A stretch of 64,000 nucleotides of DNA from Gordonia alkaliphila (GTDB lineage Bacteria; Actinomycetota; Actinomycetes; Mycobacteriales; Mycobacteriaceae): assembly GCF_023017165.1 (NCBI RefSeq), contig NZ_JALKBW010000001.1, forward strand, positions 2,232,001-2,296,000. Reading direction: 5' to 3'. Made by a program: the position numbers and the translations under genes. Each line of letters opens with the position of its first letter. Positions within the stretch are counted from its first letter, which is position 1. This document shows positions 17,188 to 27,391 of this stretch, one piece after another. The notes below the pieces were generated by a model. It searched no databases. It worked only from the letters and a program-made list of their open reading frames with translations, and was not told where the DNA came from.

Positions 17188-17711
17188 GCATTTCCCAGTC
17201 GCAACTCGACGCCATCGCCGACCAGCTGGGTCGGGAACCGCGGGGGGTGCTGGAAGTCAGCTACACCACGCCCGACGGCCGGCCCGCCGTGGTCAAGACC
17301 GCGCCGCGGTTGCCCGACGGCACGCCCTTCCCGACGCTCTACTACCTCACCGATCCGCGCCTCACCGGTGCGTGCAGCCGCCTCGAATCCGGCGGCGTGA
17401 TGCGGGAGATGTCGGCACGACTGCTCGACGACGCCGAGCTCGCCGCCGGGTACCGACGCGCCTACGAGAGCTACCTCGCCGAACGCGACGCGATCGAGTC
17501 GCTCGGCACCGACTTCGCCGGCGGCGGCATGCCCGACCGGGTTAAGTGCCTGCACGTGCTGGCCGCGCATTCGCTGGCCAAGGGGCCGGGCGTGAATCCG
17601 CTGGGCGACGAGACGGTGGCGCTGCTCGCCGACGTCGAGAAGCTGCGCGGTATCGCGGTGCCCGCCGACTGGCCGGCCCTGGAAACGCCTTCTGCGGCTT
17701 CGGATTCCTGA
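17184..17711 (+). CDS. DUF501 domain protein
   Basis: 175 residues from GTG 17184, overlapping the ftsB stop by four bases. Matches the DUF501 family: YLTDPRLTGACSRLESGGVM, then HVLAAHSLAKGPGVNPLGDE with the conserved His/Lys/Gly cluster. The function is unknown. The gene is conserved between ftsB and ppx across actinobacteria, suggesting a role tied to the cell cycle or polyphosphate. There are no membrane segments or export signals. Confidence 0.88.
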   Translation: MSISQSQLDAIADQLGREPRGVLEVSYTTPDGRPAVVKTAPRLPDGTPFPTLYYLTDPRLTGACSRLESGGVMREMSARLLDDAELAAGYRRAYESYLAERDAIESLGTDFAGGGMPDRVKCLHVLAAHSLAKGPGVNPLGDETVALLADVEKLRGIAVPADWPALETPSAASDS

Positions 17712-17715
17712 GCCG

Positions 17716-18648
17716 ATGGCACGCGTAGCCGCCGTCGACTGCGGCACCAATTCCATTCGTCTGCTCATCGCCGACTCCGACGGTGCCGGCGGCCTCGTCG
17801 ACGTGGTGCGGGACATGGTGATCGTTCGCCTCGGTGAAGGGGTGGACGCCACCGGGCGCTTCCGTGACGACGCCATCGAGCGGACGCGGGTGGCCCTCGC
17901 CGGTTACGTCGATGCGATGAGAACCCATGGCGTGCACCGGGTTCGGATGGTCGCGACGTCGGCCACGCGGGACGCGAGTAACCGCGACGCGTTCTTCGCC
18001 ATGACCGCTGAGCTCCTCGGTCAGGTGGTCCCGGGCGCGGTGGCCGAGGTGATCTCCGGCGACGAGGAAGCGCACCTGAGTTTCCGCGGGGCGGTCGGCG
18101 GGCTCGACCCGGCCGAAGGTCCGTTCGTGGTCACCGACCTCGGCGGCGGCAGCACCGAGGTGGTCATGACCGACGCCGCCTACTCGGCGAACATCGGCTG
18201 CGTGCGGCTCACCGAACATTCGCTGCACTCGGATCCGCCGACCCCGGCCGAGGTGGAAAGCGCGGAAGCCTTTGTGGCGCAACGTCTTGCGCCGGCCTTC
18301 GAGGCGGTTGCGGTGGAGCGGGCGCGGACCTGGGTGGGGGTGGCCGGTACCTTGACGACGATCGCCGCGCTCGACCTGGGCCTGACCGAGTACGATTCGG
18401 ACGCCATCCATCTGTCCCGCCATGCGTTCACCGACGTGGAGAAGATCTGCCGCGATCTGGTGGCGGACACGCGGGCCGTCCGCGCGGCGATGGGGCCGAT
18501 GCACCCGGGCCGCGTCGACGTGATCGGTGGCGGAGCGTTGGTGACCATCGCGCTCGCGCAGGAGTTCTCGCGTCGGGCCGGGATCTCCGAGTTGGTGGTG
18601 AGCGAGCACGACATCCTCGACGGCATCGCACTGGGCCTGCTGGACTGA
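17716..18648 (+). CDS. ppx: Ppx/GppA exopolyphosphatase family
   Basis: 310 residues of the actin-like ATPase fold. Motifs: DCGTNSIRLLI (phosphate 1), the EVISGDEEAHLSF segment, DLGGGSTE (phosphate 2), and VIGGGALV near the C-terminus. Cleaves terminal phosphate from polyphosphate or pppGpp. It is the short form (about 310 residues), like M. tuberculosis Rv1026 (Ppx2), without the C-terminal HD domain. It follows DUF501 by four bases, the last gene of the lpqU-eno-ftsB run. Confidence 0.93.
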   Translation: MARVAAVDCGTNSIRLLIADSDGAGGLVDVVRDMVIVRLGEGVDATGRFRDDAIERTRVALAGYVDAMRTHGVHRVRMVATSATRDASNRDAFFAMTAELLGQVVPGAVAEVISGDEEAHLSFRGAVGGLDPAEGPFVVTDLGGGSTEVVMTDAAYSANIGCVRLTEHSLHSDPPTPAEVESAEAFVAQRLAPAFEAVAVERARTWVGVAGTLTTIAALDLGLTEYDSDAIHLSRHAFTDVEKICRDLVADTRAVRAAMGPMHPGRVDVIGGGALVTIALAQEFSRRAGISELVVSEHDILDGIALGLLD

Positions 18649-18659
18649 GGGATTCCCGG

Positions 18660-18678
18660 TTAGGCTACGCTCGCCTAA
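18660..18678 (+). promoter_or_regulatory. DtxR/IdeR iron box upstream of the ferric ABC operon
   Basis: The 19-mer TTAGGCTACGCTCGCCTAA is a near-perfect palindrome and matches the consensus TTAGGTTAGGCTAACCTAA at 15 of 19 positions. It lies 28 bases before the ATG of the binding-protein gene. It implies iron repression of the three-gene importer and co-regulation with efeUOB. Confidence 0.75.
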
Positions 18679-18705
18679 CTGGCACCACGAAGGGAATACC
18701 TCTCC

Positions 18706-19716
18706 ATGAAGCGATCGATGAAGGCTCTGGCGGCGGGCGCCGCCATGCTGATGGCGGCCGGCCTGCTCACCGCATGCGGTTCGAGCGACGACAGCTCCGA
18801 CGCCGTCACCCTCTACTCGGGACGCTCGGAAGAGCTCGTCGGCCCCCTGATCACCCGCTATCAGTCCGATGGCATGAACATCCAGGTCTCCTACGACCGC
18901 AAGGCCACCCAGATCCTCGAAGAGGGCGAGGCCTCGCCGGCCGACCTGTTCTTCGCGCAGGACGCGGGCGAGCTCGGTCGCCTCTCGGATGCGGGCCTGC
19001 TCGCCAAGCTGCCGGCCGACCTGACCGAGGTGGCCGACCCGCAGTACCGGACCGCCGAGGGCAACTGGGCCCCGGTGACCGCGCGCTCGCGCGTGCTGGC
19101 CTTCAACCCGGAGAAGATGGCCGCCGCCGACCTGCCCGAGGGCATCGACGGGCTGCTCGATCCCAAGTTCAAGGGCCAGATCGGCTACGCGCCGACCAAC
19201 GCCTCGTTCAAGTCGTTCGTGACCGCGCTGCGCGTGTTGCGCGGTGAGGACGGCGCCCGCGCCTGGCTCACCGCCTTCCTCGCCAACGATCCGCAGAAGT
19301 TCGAGAAGAACGGTCAGATTCTGGACGCCGTGAACGCGGGCACCGTCGCGACCGGCCTGATCAATCACTACTACTGGGCTGCCGCGGTGATGGAGAAGGG
19401 TGAGGAGAACGTTCCCGCTCGCCTGCACTTCTTCAAGAACGACGCCGGTGCGCTGGTGAACGTCGCCGGTGTCGGCGTGTTGGAGTCCTCGCCGAACAAG
19501 GACGCCGCCTTCGACGTGATCCGCGCCCTGCTGAACGACGATTCGCAGCGCTACTTCGCCGAGGAGACCGGGGAGTACCCGATCGCCGTCGACGTGCCGC
19601 TGACCGTCCCGGGCCTGCCCCGACTCAACGAGCTCTCCCCGCCGAAGCTGGACCTCGACGATCTCGCTGATCTGGACGGCACCGAAGCGCTCCTGACTCA
19701 GGTCGGTGCGCTGTAA
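18706..19716 (+). CDS. Ferric iron ABC transporter substrate-binding lipoprotein (FbpA type)
   Basis: 336 residues with lipobox LTAC (Cys24). Type II periplasmic binding fold; the family signature HYYW (Tyr222-Tyr223) supplies the two tyrosines that ligate Fe3+. Other family motifs are VTLYSGRSEELVGPLI at the N-terminus and ETGEYPIAVDVP near the C-terminus. Captures free or siderophore-released ferric iron for the downstream permease and ATPase. An iron box precedes it, and it is the first gene of a three-gene operon. Confidence 0.93.
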   Translation: MKRSMKALAAGAAMLMAAGLLTACGSSDDSSDAVTLYSGRSEELVGPLITRYQSDGMNIQVSYDRKATQILEEGEASPADLFFAQDAGELGRLSDAGLLAKLPADLTEVADPQYRTAEGNWAPVTARSRVLAFNPEKMAAADLPEGIDGLLDPKFKGQIGYAPTNASFKSFVTALRVLRGEDGARAWLTAFLANDPQKFEKNGQILDAVNAGTVATGLINHYYWAAAVMEKGEENVPARLHFFKNDAGALVNVAGVGVLESSPNKDAAFDVIRALLNDDSQRYFAEETGEYPIAVDVPLTVPGLPRLNELSPPKLDLDDLADLDGTEALLTQVGAL

Positions 19717-19757
19717 GGAAGGCCGCACTCACACTCATCGTCACCGCGATCTGCCTT

Positions 19758-21227
19758 TTGGTCGCGGTGCCGTTGGTGTATCTGGTCATTCGCGTGGCCG
19801 AGGCCGACGACGTCTGGGGCATCATCTGGCGGGCTCGCACTGCCGAACTGGCCCTGGCCACCGTCGGTCTCGCGCTCACCGTCACGGCTTTCTCGCTGAT
19901 TCTCGGCGTGGGCCTGGCGGTGGCCGCCGCGCAGGTCAGCGGCGGTCGGTCGTGGATGGTGGGCGTGCTCGCCACCCCGCTGGCCGTGCCGTCGTACCTG
20001 ACCGGTTTCGCCTGGACCCGGCTGTTCCCCGGGTTCGAAGGCTTCTGGGCCGCGGTGCTGGTGATGACCGTGGCCTGCTACCCGCTGATCCTGCTGCCGG
20101 TGGCGGCGGCACTGGCGGGATCGGGCCGCTCCCTGCACGACGTCGCACGCACCCTCGGACGCGGTCCGATGCGCACCTTCACAGCCGTGACGCTGCGTCT
20201 GGTCCGCCCGGCCGCCGTCGGCGGCGCGCTCCTGGTGGCGCTCTACGTACTCGGCGACTTCGGCGGCCCCGCGTCGGTGCGCTTCGAGTCGTTCACCGTC
20301 GGCATCTACAACGCCTACAACGGCGCGTTCGACCGGGTGCTCCCGGCCGTCTACAGCGTCATCCTGATCGCCGCGGCACTCATTCTGGCCGGCTTGGAGC
20401 GTCGTGCCCGTCGTACCGACAGCCGACCGCTGGGCGGGGTGCAGACCGGGTCGCGCAGCGCCGGTCCGTGGGCGCGGACGCTGGCGTGGGTGGCGATGGT
20501 CGGCACACTGACGGTGGCCATCGTGATCCCGGTGGTGTCGCTGATTCGGGAGATCACGCAGTCGCGCCGGCTGGCCGGTCGGTCCGTCGGCGAGATCCTG
20601 GCCTGGGCCTGGCCCGACGTCGCCGCGACCCTCGGCTACGCCGGGGCGGGCGCGCTGGTGGTCACGGTCCTGGCCCTCCCGATCGCGCTGTACACCGCGA
20701 AACCGCCGCGCCGCGGCGCGGGCCTGGTGGAGCAGGTCTCCTACCTCGGCTACACGCTGCCCGGCGTCACCGTCGGTCTCGCCGTCGTGTTCCTGGGCAT
20801 TCGCCTCGGCCGCGACTTCTACCTCACGCCCGGCCTGCTCATCGCCTGCTACGCCATGCTCTTCCTGCCGATGGCCGTCGCCCCGATCCGCACCGGCTTC
20901 GACGCGACCGCCGGGTCGCTGTCGGACGCGGCCCGCACCCTGGGCGCGAGCCCCTGGTCGGTGCTGTGGCGGGTCCGCCTCCCGCTGGTGGCGCCGGGCA
21001 TCGCCGCCGGTGCCATGCTCGCCGGCCTGGCCATCGCCAAGGAACTGCCGGCCACCCTGTTGCTGCGACCCATCGGGACGTCGACCCTGGCCACCCACAT
21101 GTGGAGCCTGTCCAACGACGGCGCGTCCGGGGAAGCGGCCGTCCTCGGCCTGATCCTGATGGCCGTGGCCGCGGTGCCCGCGGCGATCCTCTCCACCCTG
21201 CTCCTCTCGAACGGAGGCCGACGTTGA
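19758..21227 (+). CDS. Ferric iron ABC transporter permease (FbpB type, fused two-domain)
   Basis: 489 residues from TTG 19758, with about 12 membrane helices in two BPD_transp_1 halves. EAA loops are visible: DVARTLGRGPMRTF (first half) and DAARTLGASPWSVL (second half), which dock the ATPase. The start is uncertain. The frame is open back past 19713 and codes a good extension (RKAALTLIVTAICLL), but has no ATG, GTG or TTG before 19758. Starting at 19758 shortens the first helix. The stop overlaps the ATPase start. Confidence 0.88.
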   Translation: MVAVPLVYLVIRVAEADDVWGIIWRARTAELALATVGLALTVTAFSLILGVGLAVAAAQVSGGRSWMVGVLATPLAVPSYLTGFAWTRLFPGFEGFWAAVLVMTVACYPLILLPVAAALAGSGRSLHDVARTLGRGPMRTFTAVTLRLVRPAAVGGALLVALYVLGDFGGPASVRFESFTVGIYNAYNGAFDRVLPAVYSVILIAAALILAGLERRARRTDSRPLGGVQTGSRSAGPWARTLAWVAMVGTLTVAIVIPVVSLIREITQSRRLAGRSVGEILAWAWPDVAATLGYAGAGALVVTVLALPIALYTAKPPRRGAGLVEQVSYLGYTLPGVTVGLAVVFLGIRLGRDFYLTPGLLIACYAMLFLPMAVAPIRTGFDATAGSLSDAARTLGASPWSVLWRVRLPLVAPGIAAGAMLAGLAIAKELPATLLLRPIGTSTLATHMWSLSNDGASGEAAVLGLILMAVAAVPAAILSTLLLSNGGRR

Positions 21228-22210
21228 CCGAGACGATGCTGAACGTGGCGGGGGTGTCGGTGGCCTACGGCAACCGGACCGTCCTCGACGACGTGAACCT
21301 CACCGTGCCCGCCGGATCGATCACCGCAGTCCTCGGGCCGTCCGGGTGCGGCAAGACCACGCTGCTGCGCGCCATCGCCGGACTGGAACCGATCACCGCC
21401 GGGCAGATCTCGATCGCCGGGGAGGTGGTCTCCGACGATCGCCGCCAGGTGGCGCCGGAACACCGCGATGTGGGCCTGGTGCCTCAGGACGGCGCACTCT
21501 TTCCGCACCTGACCGTGCGCCGCAACATCGGCTTCGGCATCCGGAGCCGTGCCGGGCGCGCTGCGCGGGTCGAGGAGATGGTGGAGCTGGTGGGCTTGGG
21601 CGACGTCGCCGATCGTCGACCGGCGAAGCTGTCCGGCGGTCAGCGGCAGCGCGTGGCGCTGGCCCGAGCGCTGGCACCGGCGCCGTCGCTGATCGGGCTG
21701 GACGAACCGTTCTCGGCGCTCGACGCCGGGCTGCGCACGCGGCTGCGCACCGAGGTGGGGCGACTGCTGCGGCAGTACGGTGCCACCGCGCTGCTGGTGA
21801 CCCACGATCCGGTGGAAGCACTGGCGTTGGCCGATCAGGTGGTGGTGCTGCTCGACGGCAAGGTCCGGCAGTCGGGCACGCCCGAAGACGTCTACGTGAA
21901 TCCGGCCGACGCGCGCGTGGGGGAGCTGTTCGGCGACCTGAATCGCGTGGCGCTCGACGGCCAGGTGCACGTGGTCCGTCCGCACGAGGTGCGGTTGGCG
22001 CCGGTCAGCGCGTCGCGTGCGGGACAGCAGGCTGTCGGCCGGGTGGCCGCGATCGAGTTCCGCGGTTCGTACCACCTGGTGGTCGTGGAACCGAGCGGCG
22101 CCGAATTCGAGGCGGAGACGGTGATCTCCGTGGTGGTGCCGGCAGCAGAGACCGTCCCGTCGCTGGGCGACGAGACGGCCGTCGAGCTGGCTGCGCTGCC
22201 TCCGCTTTAG
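21224..22210 (+). CDS. Ferric iron ABC transporter ATPase (FbpC type)
   Basis: 328 residues. Walker A GPSGCGKTT, Q-loop VPQDGALFPHLTV, signature LSGGQRQRVALARALA, Walker B LIGLDEPFSALD and switch His in THDPVEA are all present. The last 90 residues hold a TOBE-like regulatory domain (NRVALDGQVHVVRPHEVRLA). The start TTG 21224 overlaps the permease stop (TTGA) with GGAGG seven bases before it. ATG 21236 is the alternative but badly spaced. It energises ferric uptake. Its last four bases overlap the convergent DUF4395 gene. Confidence 0.93.
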   Translation: MTETMLNVAGVSVAYGNRTVLDDVNLTVPAGSITAVLGPSGCGKTTLLRAIAGLEPITAGQISIAGEVVSDDRRQVAPEHRDVGLVPQDGALFPHLTVRRNIGFGIRSRAGRAARVEEMVELVGLGDVADRRPAKLSGGQRQRVALARALAPAPSLIGLDEPFSALDAGLRTRLRTEVGRLLRQYGATALLVTHDPVEALALADQVVVLLDGKVRQSGTPEDVYVNPADARVGELFGDLNRVALDGQVHVVRPHEVRLAPVSASRAGQQAVGRVAAIEFRGSYHLVVVEPSGAEFEAETVISVVVPAAETVPSLGDETAVELAALPPL

Positions 22211-22746
22211 CGGGCGCAGGCCTCGCAGACCGAGTCAGGGATGACCCCGGCGCGCTGCAGATGGCCGAAGACGTAGCAGCCGAGGCAGAAGCCGAAGGCG
22301 CATTCGAGGAACGCGGCGACGATCAGCACGCCGACCACGATCTGCGCCGCCAGGCCCAGGCCGACCAGCGAGAGAATCAGCGCGGTGACCGAGAAGGCCA
22401 CGCCCACGGCCTGCGCGAATCGCTTCGGCGGCCCCGGAACGATCTTCTCCTTCTTGACCACCTTGGGCACGATCACGTGCACGGCGAGACGGCCGAACGG
22501 CGAATAGCGCGGACCGCCGGCTACGCGGAGAACGAACCCGACGGCCAGCACGGCGTACAGCCACCACTGGTCGACGGCGATGGCGGCGACCGCGAGGGCG
22601 ATCACGAGGCCGGCGGTGCTGCGCGCGGCGTAGTCGTTGACGGGGTTCGGGAAGGCGAACCAGGCGCGCGGACCGCTGAGCGGGGTCGCCTCCACCGCGA
22701 TCGTCGTCTCGACCTTCGTGAACACGTCTGTCACCACTGCCTCCAT
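22207..22746 (-). CDS. DUF4395 membrane protein
   Basis: 179 residues with about four membrane helices. The family hallmark GGPRYSPFGRLA, preceded by NPVNDYAARS and followed by PKRFAQAVG, identifies DUF4395. A Cys-rich end (CAFGFCLGC, then VCEAC) could bind metal or take part in thiol redox. The function is not known. DUF4395 proteins often lie near thiosulfate sulfurtransferase or thioredoxin genes, which are not seen here. It is convergent with the iron importer and shares four bases with it. Confidence 0.85.
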   Translation of the reverse strand: MEAVVTDVFTKVETTIAVEATPLSGPRAWFAFPNPVNDYAARSTAGLVIALAVAAIAVDQWWLYAVLAVGFVLRVAGGPRYSPFGRLAVHVIVPKVVKKEKIVPGPPKRFAQAVGVAFSVTALILSLVGLGLAAQIVVGVLIVAAFLECAFGFCLGCYVFGHLQRAGVIPDSVCEACAR

Positions 22747-22793
22747 CGTCGCCGGACTTCCGCCGGACGACTCAGGCTACGTCGCGGGGCAAC

Positions 22794-22834
22794 GGCGGCG
22801 ACACAATTGAAACCGCCGTGATTTCAACGCCGCC
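22794..22834. terminator. Hairpin between recQ and DUF4395
   Basis: GGCGGCG (22794-22800) pairs with CGCCGCC (22828-22834), and inside it TTGAAA (22807-22812) pairs with TTTCAA (22822-22827). It lies after the recQ stop and could end recQ transcription, although no clear T tract follows. Confidence 0.4.
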
Positions 22835-22880
22835 AGCGAACTCTGGGCAACGGGCGTGGGGAGGTCCCGTCGGTACGGCG

Positions 22881-24704
<1,824 letters not shown>

Positions 24705-24711
24705 CGAGGAT

Positions 24712-24921
24712 CTACTGCGCGTCCTCGTCGGTGGTCTCGGCGCTGCGGGCGGCCTTCGCGGCCTCGCGCATCTCGAAGCCGTCGGTCACCAGGTCGCCGA
24801 TCTCGCGGGTCACGTCGACGATGGCCGTGGTGATGATCGACGCGATGGTGCCGACGCGGTGGGCGGTGTTCTCGACGATGTCTTGCACCAGGTCCTTGTT
24901 ACGTTCCAGCTTGCCCACCAC
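24712..24921 (-). CDS. Small conserved-type protein, unknown function
   Basis: 69 residues. A central amphipathic-to-hydrophobic helix ([24 protein letters not shown]) lies between charged ends ([14 protein letters not shown] and ETTDEDAQ). No family known to me. It lies seven bases upstream of recQ on the same strand and probably shares its transcript. The hydrophobic stretch could peripherally bind membrane. Real by codon bias and spacing; function unassigned. Confidence 0.6.
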   Translation of the reverse strand: MVGKLERNKDLVQDIVENTAHRVGTIASIITTAIVDVTREIGDLVTDGFEMREAAKAARSAETTDEDAQ

Positions 24922-24990
24922 GTCGACTCCTTCTCGTCCTTGCCCGTCGGCACCGACGATACCGACCGGGGCCGACGGCGACCCCGACCG

Positions 24991-26172
24991 CTATGCGGCC
25001 TTGGTGGAGCGGGTGGCCTTGGCGGCGTCGCCGCAGCGCTCGATGTTGAGGACGATGTCGTTGTCGTCGCGGGTGAACGAGTTCGGCAGCGACAGCTTGG
25101 CGATCTTCTTCCACGTCGAGCCGAGCTGGCGGCTCAGCGAGCCGGTGTTGTACGGCAATCCGTACTTCTCGCAGATCGCGCGGACCTCGACGGCCATCTC
25201 CGGGTAGCGGTGGGCCGGGACGTCGGGGAACAGGTGGTGTTCGATCTGGTGGCTGAGGTTGCCGCTCATGATGTGGAACAGTTCGCTGCCCTCGATGTTC
25301 GCCGAACCGAGCATCTGCCGGAGGTACCACTCGCCCTTGGTCTCGTCGGCGGTCTCCTCCTGGGTGAAAGTCTGTGCGCCGGTGGGGAAATGGCCGCAGA
25401 AGATGATCGAGTAGGTCCAGACGTTCCGGATCAGGTTGGCCCCGGCGTTGCCGATCAGCGTGGACACGAAGAACGGTCCCGTGAGAGCAGGCCAGATCAC
25501 GTAGTCCTTGGCGACCTGCTTGCTGGCCTTGCGCCACATGCCCTTCACCAGGCCCTTGACGTCGGACCACTTGCGGCGCCCGGCGAGGACGTTCTCGGCT
25601 TCGAGGTCGTGGAGCATGACGCCCCACTCGAACAGGAGCATGAGCGCGGTGGCGTAGCCGAGATTGCCGAGGAAGTAGGGGTTCCACTTCTGGTCGCGGG
25701 ACATGCGCAGGATGCCGTAGCCGATGTCCCGGTCCTCGCCGATCACGTTGGTGAAGGTGTGGTGCAGGTAGTTGTGGCTGTGCTTCCACTGCTCGCCCGG
25801 GCACACGGTGTCCCAGTCGAACTCACGCGAGTTGTACGTGTCCTCGCGCATCCAGTCGTACTGGCCGTGCATCACGTTGTGGCCGATCTCCATGTTGTCG
25901 AGAATCTTGGCCGCGCCGAGGGCGCCGACACCGGCCAGCCAGATCGGCGGAAGGAACGGGGCGTACATCATGGCGCGGCCCGCGAACTCGAGCTTCCGCT
26001 GCGCGCCGATGACCTTGTACAGGTAGTCGCGGTCGGACTGGCCCAGGTCGGCGACGATGCGAGCGCGCAACTCGTCGAGTTCCCGGCCGATCGCCTCGAC
26101 CTGTTCGGCCGAGAGATTCACTTCGGTGCGGTCGGCTTCGGTCCGCTTCGCGGTGGTGAGGTTGATGGCCAT
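24991..26172 (-). CDS. Acyl-CoA/fatty acid delta-9 desaturase, DesA3-like
   Basis: 393 residues of the membrane di-iron desaturase family. The three histidine boxes are complete: HNVMH (98-102), HSHNYLHH (131-138) and HQIEHH in SHQIEHHLFPD. Inserts a cis double bond into stearoyl-CoA to give oleate, using electrons from a ferredoxin-type reductase. The reductase gene is the next gene upstream on the same strand, the same pairing as M. tuberculosis desA3 (Rv3229c) with Rv3230c. Four membrane spans fit the hydrophobic blocks. Confidence 0.92.
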   Translation of the reverse strand: MAINLTTAKRTEADRTEVNLSAEQVEAIGRELDELRARIVADLGQSDRDYLYKVIGAQRKLEFAGRAMMYAPFLPPIWLAGVGALGAAKILDNMEIGHNVMHGQYDWMREDTYNSREFDWDTVCPGEQWKHSHNYLHHTFTNVIGEDRDIGYGILRMSRDQKWNPYFLGNLGYATALMLLFEWGVMLHDLEAENVLAGRRKWSDVKGLVKGMWRKASKQVAKDYVIWPALTGPFFVSTLIGNAGANLIRNVWTYSIIFCGHFPTGAQTFTQEETADETKGEWYLRQMLGSANIEGSELFHIMSGNLSHQIEHHLFPDVPAHRYPEMAVEVRAICEKYGLPYNTGSLSRQLGSTWKKIAKLSLPNSFTRDDNDIVLNIERCGDAAKATRSTKAA

Positions 26173-26203
26173 GGCGAATGTCCTTTCGAGAGTGCGAGTG
26201 GTC

Positions 26204-27280
26204 TCAGAGATCGACGACGACGTCGCCGACCGGCGCGTTGACGCAGAGCTGGATGGGCTGGTCGGCTTCGGAGTCGAGTTCGCCGGTGAGGATGTTGCGG
26301 GTGCAGCCGGAGGTGCGGACCTTGGTGCATGAGAAGCAGATCCCCATGCGGCAGCCGTACTCGGGATTGAGCCCGGCGGCCTCGGCCTGCTCCAAGAGGG
26401 TGCGGCCGTCGTTGTCGGCGGCGGTACCGGAGGCGGCGAACTCGACGGTGCCGGTGATCGGCTGGTTCGGATCCAGCACCGGGGCGGTATTGAGGGTGAA
26501 CGCTTCGCTGTGCAGGCGATCGGTGAGGCCGCGTTCGTCGTGATACTCGCGCACCGCGTCCATCAACGACGACGGCCCGCACAGGAACACCTGTGCACCG
26601 TCGGCGTCGGCGAGGCCGTCGAGATGTGCAGCGGTGAAGCGACCGTCGGCGTCGGTGCGGGTGCAGTGCACCACCACGTCGACGTTGCCCAGCATGTGGG
26701 CGATCGACTGCAGCTCGGCCAGGTACGGGACGTCCTGCTCGGACCGTGCGTAGTGCACGAGTGTGACGGGCTTGGAATGACCTTCTGCCACGAGTGTGCG
26801 CAACATTGAGAGGACGGGTGTAATACCGGAACCTCCGCTCACCAGGACGGTCCGCTCGGGGCGCCGGGCCGGCAGGACGAAGTCGCCGGCGGGGGCGGAG
26901 AGGCCCACCACGTCGCCGATCTCGACGTGCTCGCGCAGGTGTCGGGACACCAGGCCGTCGGCGTGGGCGGTGATGGTCAGTTCCAGGGTGCCGGTGGTCT
27001 GGGCGGCATTGGCCGGCGAGAAGAAGCGCCGGTGGCGAACGCCGTCGACGACGGTGCTGACCTCGACATACTGGCCGGGTAGGTGGCCCTTCCACTGGCG
27101 GGTCGGGGCCAGGGTGAGGGTCACTGTGCGGTCGGTCTGGCGCGTGCGGCCGACCACCTTGGCGCGGGTCTCGCGCCAGGTCAGCATCGGGTTGACGAAC
27201 TCCAGGTAGCGATCCACTGGGTACGGAGTGGCGGTCGCTTCGACGAGGTTTTCGAGCAGACCTGCGATTCGAGAAGCCAT
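26204..27280 (-). CDS. Ferredoxin reductase partner of the desaturase (FAD, NAD(P)H, 2Fe-2S)
   Basis: 358 residues from ATG 27280. Order of domains: FAD-binding barrel (about 55-150, with RRFFSPAN), NAD(P)-binding (GGSGITPVLSML and FLCGPSSLMDAV), and a C-terminal plant-type 2Fe-2S domain with CRMGICFSC plus a later Cys. Similar to Rv3230c, which passes electrons from NADPH to DesA3. There are 31 bases to the desaturase gene, so a two-gene operon. An upstream ATG at 27328 would add 16 residues, but lies across the likely promoter, so I reject it. Confidence 0.92.
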   Translation of the reverse strand: MASRIAGLLENLVEATATPYPVDRYLEFVNPMLTWRETRAKVVGRTRQTDRTVTLTLAPTRQWKGHLPGQYVEVSTVVDGVRHRRFFSPANAAQTTGTLELTITAHADGLVSRHLREHVEIGDVVGLSAPAGDFVLPARRPERTVLVSGGSGITPVLSMLRTLVAEGHSKPVTLVHYARSEQDVPYLAELQSIAHMLGNVDVVVHCTRTDADGRFTAAHLDGLADADGAQVFLCGPSSLMDAVREYHDERGLTDRLHSEAFTLNTAPVLDPNQPITGTVEFAASGTAADNDGRTLLEQAEAAGLNPEYGCRMGICFSCTKVRTSGCTRNILTGELDSEADQPIQLCVNAPVGDVVVDL

Positions 27281-27297
27281 GGTTCCCTCCTGTTTCA

Positions 27298-27313
27298 GTG
27301 CACGGGTGTACAC
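27298..27313. promoter_or_regulatory. Candidate TetR operator in the desaturase/TetR divergent promoter
   Basis: GTGCACGGGTGTACAC (27298-27313) holds the palindromic halves GTGCAC and GTGTAC in the 111-base gap between the reductase gene and the divergent TetR gene. Position, not strength of symmetry, is the main support. Confidence 0.35.
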
Positions 27314-27391
27314 AAAGAACGATGACACATGCGGCGAGCTTCGGGCAAGTGTCGGGCAGTGTGGCGCCGGTCACCGCTTAGACTGTTCGAC

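Noticed and set aside
16561..18648. Long antisense frames opposite ftsB, DUF501 and ppx
   Set aside because: Composition and lack of motifs show them to be shadows of conserved genes.
19706..22210. 834-codon plus frame covering permease and ATPase
   Set aside because: Only its 3' part from 21224 is the ATPase. The first 500 codons are an out-of-frame read of the permease.
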